Made by a program: the position numbers and the translations under genes
Source: Pseudomonadota bacterium
GTDB lineage: Bacteria > Bdellovibrionota > Bdellovibrionia > Bdellovibrionales > JAEYZS01
Direction: 5' to 3'
DNA length: 7,070 nt
Assembly (NCBI GenBank): GCA_023427925.1
Contig: JAEYZS010000289.1
Location: forward strand, 1 to 7,070
Shown: positions 1-6,518 of the stretch, piece after piece
Layout: every line of letters starts with the position of its first letter
Position numbering within the stretch: the stretch's first letter is position 1
The notes under the pieces: generated by a model
The model's input: only the letters and a program-made list of their open reading frames with translations
Databases searched by the model: none
Told to the model about the DNA's origin: nothing

Positions 1-164
1 TAATAGCTCTCTCAAAGAATATACCCAGCAAGACAAAAAAACCAAACTCCGACCATACGACGAGATTATGGTGTGAATTCAAAGCCTAAAAAGGTCTTTA
101 CGACGAAGGCCGAACATATAAATAAAAACGCAATCAAAAAACTAACTTGGCTCTTACGATTCAT
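1..164 (-). CDS. GldG-like ABC transporter auxiliary membrane protein, N-terminal fragment with apparent frameshift
   Basis: This is the third gene of the ABC-2 transporter operon and it runs off the left edge. A strong GGAGG (173-177) sits 8 bases before an ATG at 164-162. A second ATG at 170-168 overlaps the permease stop (TAATG) but lies too close to the GGAGG. The frame begins MNRKSQVSFLIAF and has one hydrophobic helix, then stops at TAA 68-66 after about 32 codons. A second frame then carries a convincing membrane segment (VVWSEFGFFVLLGIFFERAI) to the edge, but it is closed upstream by TAG at 88-86 and has no good start. Two N-terminal helices fit what I recall of GldG-like proteins in Bdellovibrio relatives, so I infer one gene interrupted by a one-base shift between about 66 and 85. 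A sequencing error, a real mutation or recoding are all possible. A separate 32-34 aa peptide is the alternative. Confidence 0.45.
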
Positions 165-169
165 ATTCA

Positions 170-937
170 TTACCTCCAGCGCGCCGATTCAATTACACGT
201 TGAGTGAGAAACACAAAAAACACAATCATACTTAACAAGAACACAAATCCCGAAACGGCAACTGAGCCCTGGATAAATTGTGTTAAATGCTGTGAAATAG
301 AAACGTGGTTAATTACATCTCTTACGAGTGGACTTTCACTTGTCTGTGAACTCCAAACAATAAAAATGCAGAATAAGTTCAACACGACAGCAATGACGTA
401 CGAAACAATCACCGAAGTTGAAATTGAGGAACTAAATAACCCAATAGCGACATACACAGCTGCGACCAAAAACATTCCCGCATAACTTGAAAGAAGCATA
501 GGCCAATCCAAGGAAGCTGAAATATTGAGGCTGAGTGGATATAAGGATGAAACCAAAAGCAGCGAGAAGACCAAAAACAGCGCTCCACCCAGCTTGCCCA
601 TCACGATTTCAAAGGACGTGATTGGACTTGTTAAAAGCAGATCCATCGTTCTTGTTTTTCTTTCTTCAGCAAAGGAGAATGATGTCATGGCTGGGATAAA
701 GAGCAACAACATAAAATGCATTAAGTAAATCAGCTGCGAAACAAATCCAGTATGAAGATTAATTCCGTTTTCGGCGCCAGGCATTGCCGGCATTTGCGAT
801 CTGATTTTTAGCATTACAACCGTTTGATAGGAAACAAAACTAATTAATAGCGTAAATAAAAATAAAATAATATAAAAACCTGGCCCCTTTAAATTGGAGC
901 GAATTTCTTTTTTTGCAATCACCATTGACGTGTTCAT
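170..937 (-). CDS. ABC-2 type transporter permease, GldF-like
   Basis: This is the membrane permease of an ABC-2 exporter, 255 aa, acting in the inner membrane. Hydrophobic segments lie near residues 21-43, 65-87, 115-138, 148-170, 174-195 and 228-246, giving six helices. The loop after the second helix holds FAEERKTRTMDLLLTSPI (89-106), the Glu-Glu-Arg plus LLLTSP signature typical of GldF and related ABC-2 permeases. The length is normal for the family. The ATG at 937 follows GAGGA at good spacing, and the start lies 18 bases after the ATPase stop, so the two are co-transcribed. In Flavobacterium, GldA, GldF and GldG are needed for gliding, but this family is also widespread in bacteria that do not glide that way. 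The cargo cannot be read from the sequence, and gliding is only one possible role. Confidence 0.9.
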   Translation of the reverse strand: MNTSMVIAKKEIRSNLKGPGFYIILFLFTLLISFVSYQTVVMLKIRSQMPAMPGAENGINLHTGFVSQLIYLMHFMLLLFIPAMTSFSFAEERKTRTMDLLLTSPITSFEIVMGKLGGALFLVFSLLLVSSLYPLSLNISASLDWPMLLSSYAGMFLVAAVYVAIGLFSSSISTSVIVSYVIAVVLNLFCIFIVWSSQTSESPLVRDVINHVSISQHLTQFIQGSVAVSGFVFLLSMIVFFVFLTQRVIESARWR

Positions 938-955
938 ATTTTTCCTCGCTCTCTA

Positions 956-1882
956 CTATGCATTACTAGATGTTAACTTAATAAAGATTTCTTCTAAATT
1001 GCCCTCAAGGTGTCTCAACTCTGTGAGTCCTGCGTGGATTTGGATTGTGACTTGAGCAATTCTTTCCATAATCACATCATCAGGCTCGGTCGTATCTATG
1101 ATGAGACTGCCTTCACCTTTTTCCTGAATCTCAAGAACTCCATTTAGGCTTTTTAGTTGGCTTTTTAGAGACTCTGAAGGATTTTTCACTTTGAGCAATA
1201 TTTGGTGCGATCCTCTCATCTTTCGATTCAACCCCTCAAGAGTATCTTCAGCCACAATCTTACCCTTGTTAATAATAATGATTCTCTTACAAGTCGCTTG
1301 AACTTCTGGAAGAATGTGAGTCGAGAGAATCACAGTGTGATCACCTGACAGCGTTTGAATTAACGTTCTGATTTCTGCCACCTGCTTAGGATCTAGGCCG
1401 ACCGTTGGTTCGTCCAGAATTAAAATCTCTGGTTCAGAGACAATTGCTTCCGCAATTCCTACTCTCTGTTTGAAACCTTTAGAAAGGTTTCCTATAAGTC
1501 TTTTTTGGACTTCACCAAGATAAGTTTTTTCGATTGCTCGTTGAACTTTTTTTGAAAGCTCAGCTTTAGGAACTTGTTTCAGTTGCGCAACGTAAGTAAG
1601 ATAGTCATTGACCTGCATATCTAAATAGACAGGCGGAATTTCTGGCAAGTATCCAATCTTTTTTTTCACTTCGATTGGGTTTTCAAACACATCATAACCT
1701 GCAACTTTCACAAGTCCACTTGTGGGAGCCATATAACCAGTGATGATCTTCATGGTTGTAGATTTTCCCGCACCGTTTGGTCCCAAAAAACCAACAACCT
1801 CACCTTTATTAACTTTAAAGTTGAGATTTTCTATGGCTCTAATGGATCCGTAGGACTTGGTGAGATTTTTAATTTCAATCAT
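956..1882 (-). CDS. ABC transporter ATP-binding protein, GldA-like
   Basis: This is the cytoplasmic ATPase that powers the adjacent GldF-like permease, 308 aa. The nucleotide-binding domain is complete: Walker A GPNGAGKST (34-42), signature LSKGFKQR (133-140), Walker B ILILDE (153-158), D-loop GLD (162-164) and switch histidine H189. The Q-loop position reads GYLPE (77-81), with Glu in place of Gln, which I regard as common in this ABC-2 subfamily. About 90 C-terminal residues follow the core, as usual for drug- or Gld-type ATPases, and they probably contact the permease or dimerise. The start ATG at 1882 is preceded by GAGGTG with a 7-base spacer. It is the first gene after a 114-base gap containing a promoter-like element, and the permease and GldG-like genes follow it closely. 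The assignment to an ABC-2 exporter is firm; the GldA label rests mainly on the permease and third gene. Confidence 0.93.
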   Translation of the reverse strand: MIEIKNLTKSYGSIRAIENLNFKVNKGEVVGFLGPNGAGKSTTMKIITGYMAPTSGLVKVAGYDVFENPIEVKKKIGYLPEIPPVYLDMQVNDYLTYVAQLKQVPKAELSKKVQRAIEKTYLGEVQKRLIGNLSKGFKQRVGIAEAIVSEPEILILDEPTVGLDPKQVAEIRTLIQTLSGDHTVILSTHILPEVQATCKRIIIINKGKIVAEDTLEGLNRKMRGSHQILLKVKNPSESLKSQLKSLNGVLEIQEKGEGSLIIDTTEPDDVIMERIAQVTIQIHAGLTELRHLEGNLEEIFIKLTSSNA

Positions 1883-1933
1883 GGTTTTTCACCTCTCAAA
1901 AAAGATCTTAAGTAACTGATTTGACTATTTAAA

Positions 1934-1962
1934 ATTCTCTAGGGGATAGCCTTTGCTGTCAA
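1934..1962 (-). promoter_or_regulatory. Candidate sigma70 promoter for the ABC transporter operon
   Basis: On the minus strand a perfect TTGACA (1962-1957) is followed after exactly 17 bases by GAGAAT (1939-1934), four of six matches to TATAAT. It lies in the 114-base gap between the NFACT stop and the ATPase start, about 50 bases before the start codon. This would let the transporter genes be transcribed apart from the upstream NFACT gene. The gap shows no convincing terminator, so read-through from upstream is also possible. Confidence 0.5.
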
Positions 1963-1996
1963 TATTTTGAAACCATCAAAATGCAAGACCGCGTCA

Positions 1997-3244
1997 CTAT
2001 TTTAGTGGCATCCGCGCTTTAATAACTCGCTCGTTAGAGTAGATCACACGACCTAGTTTATCGCCTTTAATGGGCTTTACAAACCGGCATTCCACAACCA
2101 GCGCCTCAAAAGAATCTCCCGGGCTTAAAAAGTGCGCACTTTTTCTAGATTTTGATGCAACAAAAACGGCCGCGGTGCGAAGATCCTCATCTGACACATC
2201 GAGGTTCCTTGATCTACGGATGATTCCATGAGCACCAGGATAGTCTTTGATATGAAGCCAATAATCCCAACTTTGGGCAAAACGAAGAATATTTAAGTTT
2301 TCTTGAGCATTCTTTCCTACAAAGACTTCCACTTTCTCATTGAGCTGGAATCGATAACCTTTCCATCCATCATTTTTTTTATTTTTAGCTTGAGCCTGAG
2401 GCCTGATGAAATCTTGCGCATCCTTTGCTTTTGCCTCTGAAATCTCCCTTTCAAGAATTGCGATTCTCACTAAGGTCCCTGAGATCTTTTCCTGATTCTT
2501 TTTTGCTTTTTGGAAGCAGTTTTGAAGGTTATGAGAAAAACTTTTTTGAGTGTCGATTTTATCTTTATACTTATCAGGAACATCTAAGGATTGATTTTCT
2601 TTTAGCCACCCACCGAGCTCTTTCCATACATCATTTGTTAGCTGGTCTAGATGTACTCTCATTTTAGCAAGACTTGATTCTTTTTTTTGAATCTCTTTTA
2701 AACGGAGGGCTTCAGGATCTTTTGATTTTGTTTTATGCTCGTCTTGAGCGGCCCATTCTTTTGTAATCGTCAATAGATCTCTCGGATTCTCTATTTCTGT
2801 AACGCTATCTTGTGGCTTTATTTCTTTGACCTTATCAAAAGAAATTTTTTTTCTCTCTGACTGAATGATGACGTTTGTCCCATGTGGAAAAAGTCGAACT
2901 TCAATTTTCACTGGATCGTCATAGCCAAAGTAAAATTCAATTACCCGTCCAAGATCATCTTGATGCACTATTTGGGACAAGCGCTTGCCCTCAGCATGAG
3001 CCTTGGCAAATAAAATAAGTGGTGAAGTTTTTAATAGTTTTATAACCGATGGGATTCTATCAAAAAGAAGTATACAAGGCTTAACCGGCGTAAGATCAAA
3101 CCACAAATACCGTGATTGATCTTTTTGTCTTAGCTCGAATCCTATTCCACTATTTGACGCAAAAAATTTCTGTAACTTTGAATCCAAAAAAGATTCAAGT
3201 TCCTTCGAAATATTCTTTATTTCGGACGTATGAAGCTGCTTCAC
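1997..3244 (-). CDS. Short NFACT family protein (RqcH/FbpA-like, DUF814 at C-terminus)
   Basis: This 415-aa protein belongs to the NFACT family, whose best-known bacterial member RqcH binds stalled 50S subunits and adds alanine tails to nascent chains. Residues 1 to about 145 look like NFACT-N, with the FAKAHAEG-type motif (79-86) and QDDLGRVIEF (95-104). Two coiled-coil stretches lie near 178-212 and 233-272. The C-terminal NFACT-R domain starts near 293, with VGKNAQEN (309-316) and the family hallmark DYWLH (327-331) followed by KDYPGAHG. Full RqcH is about 570 aa; the HhH region appears to be missing and the coiled coil is short. Where RqcH has Asp-Arg (97-98), this protein has Gly99-Arg100. 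The start is GTG at 3244, with GGAG only 2 bases before it, so the start is a little uncertain. The gene lies 24 bases after the secreted-protein gene and is probably co-transcribed with it. Confidence 0.88.
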   Translation of the reverse strand: MKQLHTSEIKNISKELESFLDSKLQKFFASNSGIGFELRQKDQSRYLWFDLTPVKPCILLFDRIPSVIKLLKTSPLILFAKAHAEGKRLSQIVHQDDLGRVIEFYFGYDDPVKIEVRLFPHGTNVIIQSERKKISFDKVKEIKPQDSVTEIENPRDLLTITKEWAAQDEHKTKSKDPEALRLKEIQKKESSLAKMRVHLDQLTNDVWKELGGWLKENQSLDVPDKYKDKIDTQKSFSHNLQNCFQKAKKNQEKISGTLVRIAILEREISEAKAKDAQDFIRPQAQAKNKKNDGWKGYRFQLNEKVEVFVGKNAQENLNILRFAQSWDYWLHIKDYPGAHGIIRRSRNLDVSDEDLRTAAVFVASKSRKSAHFLSPGDSFEALVVECRFVKPIKGDKLGRVIYSNERVIKARMPLK

Positions 3245-3268
3245 AACTCCACTATTAGAAGTCTTTTT

Positions 3269-4417
3269 TTATGGTGTGGCAACACCTACTTGTTCAATTT
3301 TTTCTACAATTCGTAACAATTCTCTCAACGCAACAACATCCTCCTTTTCCATATGGAATCGCTTAGCCGCAACATAGCTTTCCAAATAATCGGATGCTTT
3401 GGACAAATGTGGCGCTTCAACCTCAGGATCTAACCGTAGCGCTACTGCCCTGTGGCCTATTCTAAGAACTCTAAATAGAGGTTGAAAATTCGAATCCACT
3501 TTTGAAATCTGAATACGTTTAACAAGTTGCTCTTTAACAGAGACGTCTGCAATTAGCGATGCGTATAACTTCATTAGACGTGGTGAATCTGCAACTTGTT
3601 TAACAATCGCTCCATGAATCTTCTGCCATTTCGACTGTTTTATATAATTTTTCGAAAACTTAATATGCTTATGTATTTCTTCGATCCTACGAGCTGCTGC
3701 ACTCAAACTTTCTAAGTATAAAAAATGTATACCTTGGCTTTCTGCTAAAACGATTTCAGATGCAGTAGGCTTTTGAGAAATTGGAATAAGGAGATGATCT
3801 TGACGATGACGCCCAAAGTAGGCGTCATTCTTTAGACTAGAAAAATCCCGAGATAATGTGGCAAATAAAAATGCACTTCCAGTATCTTCAAAGTAGACTG
3901 ATTTTGATCCTTCTAACATTTTTAGATTTCTGAATACTGACCCACTCCGTATTGCTTCTTCTGGAGACTTTAAAATTACTTGTGTAACGTCATAAAGAAC
4001 AATTGATTTTAAAAAATGATTCATGGCCCATTCATAAGTGACTTCATTACGAGTGATGTGCTCATTCGCTTCCGCAACAAGTCTTTCATAGGACCGCTTA
4101 ACTTGTTCAGCCAGTTTTACTTTGTGTATACTGTTTCTCTGTAACAGCAATGCCACAGCTTCAACATAAGGTATTTCAAGTCGTTTTAGCAGTTGAGAAA
4201 TTTCCAACGATAGAACCGGGCTGTGATCTTTTGATAAATTAGAGAATCTTAACGCATCTATTGACTGGGGATCCAGGATAGATGTTTTTCTTTGAACTTC
4301 TTTATGGGGCTCAAACAACGATAGGCAGCTCAGGCTAGCATTAGCTAACGAGTATTTAAGCATCAGCGGCAATATAATTATTCCAATATGAAGACCAAAA
4401 TTGCTGCGTTTAAACAT
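3269..4417 (-). CDS. Secreted protein of unknown function, 382 aa
   Basis: I do not recognise the family. The N-terminus is a classic signal peptide: MFKR, a hydrophobic core (residues 9-20), and an Ala-Asn-Ala cleavage site at 25-27, so the mature protein should start near Ser28. A Cys at 31 follows, but SLSC is a poor lipobox, so signal peptidase I processing is more likely. The rest is rich in charged helices with no further membrane segment: helices near 75-155, a more mixed alpha/beta stretch near 170-240 (SVYFEDTGSAFLF, DHLLIPIS), then helices to the end. It probably acts in the periplasm or outside the cell. The ATG at 4417 has AAGGA at good spacing. A perfect palindrome and a candidate promoter lie directly upstream, making this the first gene of a unit that includes NFACT. 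A link between the two functions is not evident. Confidence 0.75.
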   Translation of the reverse strand: MFKRSNFGLHIGIIILPLMLKYSLANASLSCLSLFEPHKEVQRKTSILDPQSIDALRFSNLSKDHSPVLSLEISQLLKRLEIPYVEAVALLLQRNSIHKVKLAEQVKRSYERLVAEANEHITRNEVTYEWAMNHFLKSIVLYDVTQVILKSPEEAIRSGSVFRNLKMLEGSKSVYFEDTGSAFLFATLSRDFSSLKNDAYFGRHRQDHLLIPISQKPTASEIVLAESQGIHFLYLESLSAAARRIEEIHKHIKFSKNYIKQSKWQKIHGAIVKQVADSPRLMKLYASLIADVSVKEQLVKRIQISKVDSNFQPLFRVLRIGHRAVALRLDPEVEAPHLSKASDYLESYVAAKRFHMEKEDVVALRELLRIVEKIEQVGVATP

Positions 4418-4429
4418 GTTCTATCCTTA

Positions 4430-4450
4430 ATAACTCATATAGTGAGTTAT
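4430..4450. promoter_or_regulatory. Perfect 8-bp inverted repeat, candidate operator
   Basis: ATAACTCA (4430-4437) and TGAGTTAT (4443-4450) are exact reverse complements separated by five bases. The 21-base element lies just upstream of the ribosome binding site of the 382-aa gene, in the divergent gap with the 87-aa gene, and overlaps the best -10-like sequence there. There is no U-tract on either side, so a terminator is unlikely. Size and position suit a dimeric repressor site. No regulator gene is visible in the window. Confidence 0.45.
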
Positions 4451-4464
4451 AACCACAACCACAA
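4436..4464 (-). promoter_or_regulatory. Weak candidate promoter for the secreted protein-NFACT unit
   Basis: On the minus strand TTGTGG (4464-4459) and TATATG (4441-4436) are 17 bases apart and about 20 bases before the start codon. Matches are partial (3 of 6 and 4 of 6). The -10 part lies inside the palindrome at 4430-4450, so binding of a repressor there would block it. A TATAAC a few bases upstream (4452-4447) is an alternative -10. Confidence 0.25.
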
Positions 4465-4554
4465 TATTGATCAGCAAACGGCAAGCCAGAGCCGCAATCA
4501 ATGTATTGAAAATAAGGTTTGAACAGAGCCAAAAATTGGATCACGATATTTATT

Positions 4555-4818
4555 ATGAAAAGAGACATCCTAAAGACTATAGACCATGTTATAAGAACGT
4601 CGCAGCAACGTTATAAAAGCCTAGATGAGTTTGCAGAAGAAGTTCTAACTGAATATATTCTATCCTTGGGGCAAGACTCTTACGCTATTGATACCGCTAA
4701 TAGTGCAGAGGTTAAAGAAGAAATTTTATTAGAGATCAAAGAAATCACCCAAAAAAAAATCTATGGGTTTTACGATATAAACGAATATAAGGAGTTTTTA
4801 ACAAAACAAGACTCCTAA
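4555..4818 (+). CDS. Small hypothetical protein, 87 aa
   Basis: I do not recognise this protein. It starts MKRDILKTIDHVI and is acidic and largely helical, with a motif-like LDEFAEEVLTEYI (residues 24-36) and a Lys/Glu-rich middle, ending FLTKQDS. There is no signal peptide or membrane segment, so it should be cytoplasmic. The ATG at 4555 is preferred because an in-frame TTG at 4519 has its AAGG one base away, too close to act; neither start has a good Shine-Dalgarno sequence, which lowers confidence. It is the only gene on this strand between two minus-strand units, divergent from the 382-aa gene and convergent with the lipoprotein gene at 4828, 9 bases from stop to stop. Its size could suit an antitoxin or small regulator, but no partner toxin lies beside it and I see no DNA-binding motif. 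Confidence 0.6.
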   Translation: MKRDILKTIDHVIRTSQQRYKSLDEFAEEVLTEYILSLGQDSYAIDTANSAEVKEEILLEIKEITQKKIYGFYDINEYKEFLTKQDS

Positions 4819-4824
4819 TAGGAG
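4800..4824 (-). terminator. Weak hairpin and T-rich run between convergent genes
   Basis: CTCCT and AGGAG (4812-4816 and 4820-4824) form a short 5-bp stem with a 3-base loop, overlapping the stop codon of the 87-aa gene. Read on the minus strand it lies just after the 311-aa lipoprotein stop and is followed by a T-rich run (TCTTGTTTTGTT, 4811-4800), so it could end that transcript. The stem is short and only moderately GC-rich. No T-run follows on the plus strand. Confidence 0.3.
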
Positions 4825-4827
4825 CAG

Positions 4828-5763
4828 TTATGTTAAACTTGATTTTTGTTGTGATTTTTGGTCGCCAGAATCATCGGTCCGCTCTGACTGATTTCTTCCC
4901 AAGATCCCGTAGTCATCTAATAGCTTGATATTCACTAGGTCATCGTCGAGATCAAACCCTAAACGTAAAAACTTTTCGTCATTTCTTATTAGTTTAGCGC
5001 TTCCTGTGTCTCCCGTACTACTCACGACGAACGACGCTTCGGACATTCCTTGCTCTTGATATATGTAAGGTTCAAGTTGAATTTCTAACCTTTCGCTTTT
5101 GGTGCTAGACTTTTTAATGAGCAGGATTCGAACATCTATTAATTTAGTAGAAGCATCATACAATGCAAGAATTTGACCAAAGGATTTATTGTTAAGCTTA
5201 GAAGATATAATGTTTGCATTTTTAGCATCCAGCTTAGCAATAACGAAAGCTCTAATAGAGGTAAGCTTCTTTGAGCTATGTAAGGTTTTATCAATACGAA
5301 TTTGGATCTGGCAATTTCCCACACAAATACTCTTTGACTCTCCACTCGGTGTTTGTGCCTTTCTCACCTCACCGACTGTCATTGCATCTTCAAGATCAAT
5401 GTCTTTTAATGCTGACAAATCTTTTTGTGGCTCAACTTGCGGTTTAGAATCCGTCTGATCAGATGTACCTGCCTTTTGCAAGGTTACCTGTAAACCATCT
5501 TTGCTGGCAGGCTGCTGTTTTATGGTGGTGCCAAAGCTTCTATTTACTACAGCGATAATATCTGGGACTTGTAGGTCTTGTTTTTTTACAAGGTCCTCAA
5601 CCATCTTTTTTAAAGATTCATCAGAAGAGGCTTTTTCCATTTGCTCTAGAGTCTTTTGATTGCTCTGCCCACCGTTTCGCAGCTTCAAGCTTTTCTTTCC
5701 ATCACTACAGGCCATAACAAAGGCCGCTATTAACATTGAAAGTATTAGAATAATTTGTTTCAT
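4828..5763 (-). CDS. Predicted lipoprotein of unknown function, 311 aa
   Basis: The N-terminus is a lipoprotein signal: MKQ, a hydrophobic core, then VMAC with the lipidated cysteine at residue 19. Ser at +2 suggests sorting to the outer membrane by the usual proteobacterial rule. Residues 20 to about 130 are polar, Lys/Gln-rich and low in complexity, with a helical stretch near 38-63 (DESLKKMVEDLVKK), and look like a linker. From about 145 on the pattern of alternating hydrophobic residues suggests a beta-rich domain, with Cys147 and Cys151 (CVGNC) able to form a small disulphide. The tail (295-311) is again polar. The ATG at 5763 overlaps the stop of the 252-aa gene by ATGA and has AAGGTG upstream, so the two are translationally coupled and probably work together. 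I recognise no family. Confidence 0.78.
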   Translation of the reverse strand: MKQIILILSMLIAAFVMACSDGKKSLKLRNGGQSNQKTLEQMEKASSDESLKKMVEDLVKKQDLQVPDIIAVVNRSFGTTIKQQPASKDGLQVTLQKAGTSDQTDSKPQVEPQKDLSALKDIDLEDAMTVGEVRKAQTPSGESKSICVGNCQIQIRIDKTLHSSKKLTSIRAFVIAKLDAKNANIISSKLNNKSFGQILALYDASTKLIDVRILLIKKSSTKSERLEIQLEPYIYQEQGMSEASFVVSSTGDTGSAKLIRNDEKFLRLGFDLDDDLVNIKLLDDYGILGRNQSERTDDSGDQKSQQKSSLT

Positions 5764-6518
5764 GATTCACCTTGTGTTTCTACTTCGAATTCTGATTCTT
5801 GTTCCATGTCTTCAATCTCAACTTCTGATTTGACAGGAGTAAGCTTCATATTGAGTAAATTGAGGTTCAACTTTTGGCTGAGCTGTTTTCCTGCTTGCGC
5901 AACCTTTAATTCCATATCTACCCTGCGCTTGTCAGATCCCAACATGTCTTTTGTCACTTTTACTTCATTTAACTTCAAGTTCCTAAGCTTTTTGCTTAAG
6001 TTATCGATAATTTTAAATTTGGCATTATCATCAATGGTTCCATCTGCCACGAGCGTATTATTGTGATAAAAAACGCCCTTTGAACTTACAGTTTTCTTTG
6101 TCGTTCCGTCCATAAGAACAACAAGATCGATTCTCAGATCTGACATGTCATGCTCTAGTGTCGAGGAATCCTTTGATTCTTGGAGAGTGGGTTTAATTTT
6201 TTGAAATACATATAAATTTAAAATATGGGATGAACTACCAAAAGGGTTCGGAAGCGAATAACGAGTAAACTCCTCATACTCTTCAATTTTATTGAGTTCT
6301 GCTTTCTTCTTCTCACCGTTTACATTTTGAATGGTGAGCTCTAGTTGCCCATTTGCAGTTTGAATAAGATCAAAGGTAGAAATGAAGGTTTGAAGGGATT
6401 TTTTGTTTATAGGACTCGTCTTTTTGGACATATTTGTATTAGGTTTTTCTTTGGGTTTTGCATGGACCCCAAGCACAAAAGAGAATATTAAAATAAAAGC
6501 TAATGCCGAATATTTCAT
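5760..6518 (-). CDS. Exported protein of unknown function, 252 aa
   Basis: Residues 1-20 form a signal peptide with a cleavage site after Val-His-Ala, followed by a Lys/Pro-rich linker (KPKEKPNTN). There is no lipobox Cys, so this is probably a soluble periplasmic or secreted partner of the coupled 311-aa lipoprotein. The mature part has many alternating hydrophobic and polar residues, suggesting beta strands: LELTIQNV (58-65), then a stretch near 131-156 (LVVLMDGT, VFYHNNTLVADG), then a Lys-rich helix and a strand segment (VDMELKVAQ) near 200. It ends in an acidic Glu/Ser tail. I recognise no family. It is the first gene of its unit, diverging from the 6753 lipoprotein gene across 234 bases. 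No good Shine-Dalgarno sequence precedes the ATG at 6518, so the start is less certain than for its neighbours. Confidence 0.72.
   Translation of the reverse strand: MKYSALAFILIFSFVLGVHAKPKEKPNTNMSKKTSPINKKSLQTFISTFDLIQTANGQLELTIQNVNGEKKKAELNKIEEYEEFTRYSLPNPFGSSSHILNLYVFQKIKPTLQESKDSSTLEHDMSDLRIDLVVLMDGTTKKTVSSKGVFYHNNTLVADGTIDDNAKFKIIDNLSKKLRNLKLNEVKVTKDMLGSDKRRVDMELKVAQAGKQLSQKLNLNLLNMKLTPVKSEVEIEDMEQESEFEVETQGES

Noticed and set aside
204..728. Open plus-strand frames at 204-485 and 525-728
   Set aside because: They lie wholly inside the well-supported permease gene on the other strand, have no ribosome binding sites and no plausible products.
1995..2007. CACTA-TTT-TAGTG hairpin at the NFACT stop codon
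   Set aside because: Only a 5-bp AT-rich stem with no T-run after it on the minus strand, so it is not credible as a terminator.
2425..2667. Plus-strand open frame of 80 codons
   Set aside because: It is antisense to the coiled-coil part of the NFACT gene; its Phe/Leu/Ser-rich content is the mirror of Lys/Glu-rich codons.
4555..4818. Toxin-antitoxin module
   Set aside because: The size would suit an antitoxin, but the neighbours are a secreted protein and a lipoprotein on the other strand; no toxin partner is present.
5139..6066. Open frames at 5139-5345 (minus), 5189-5458 and 5755-6066 (plus)
   Set aside because: They overlap the two exported-protein genes, which have proper signal peptides and coupled starts; these frames have none.
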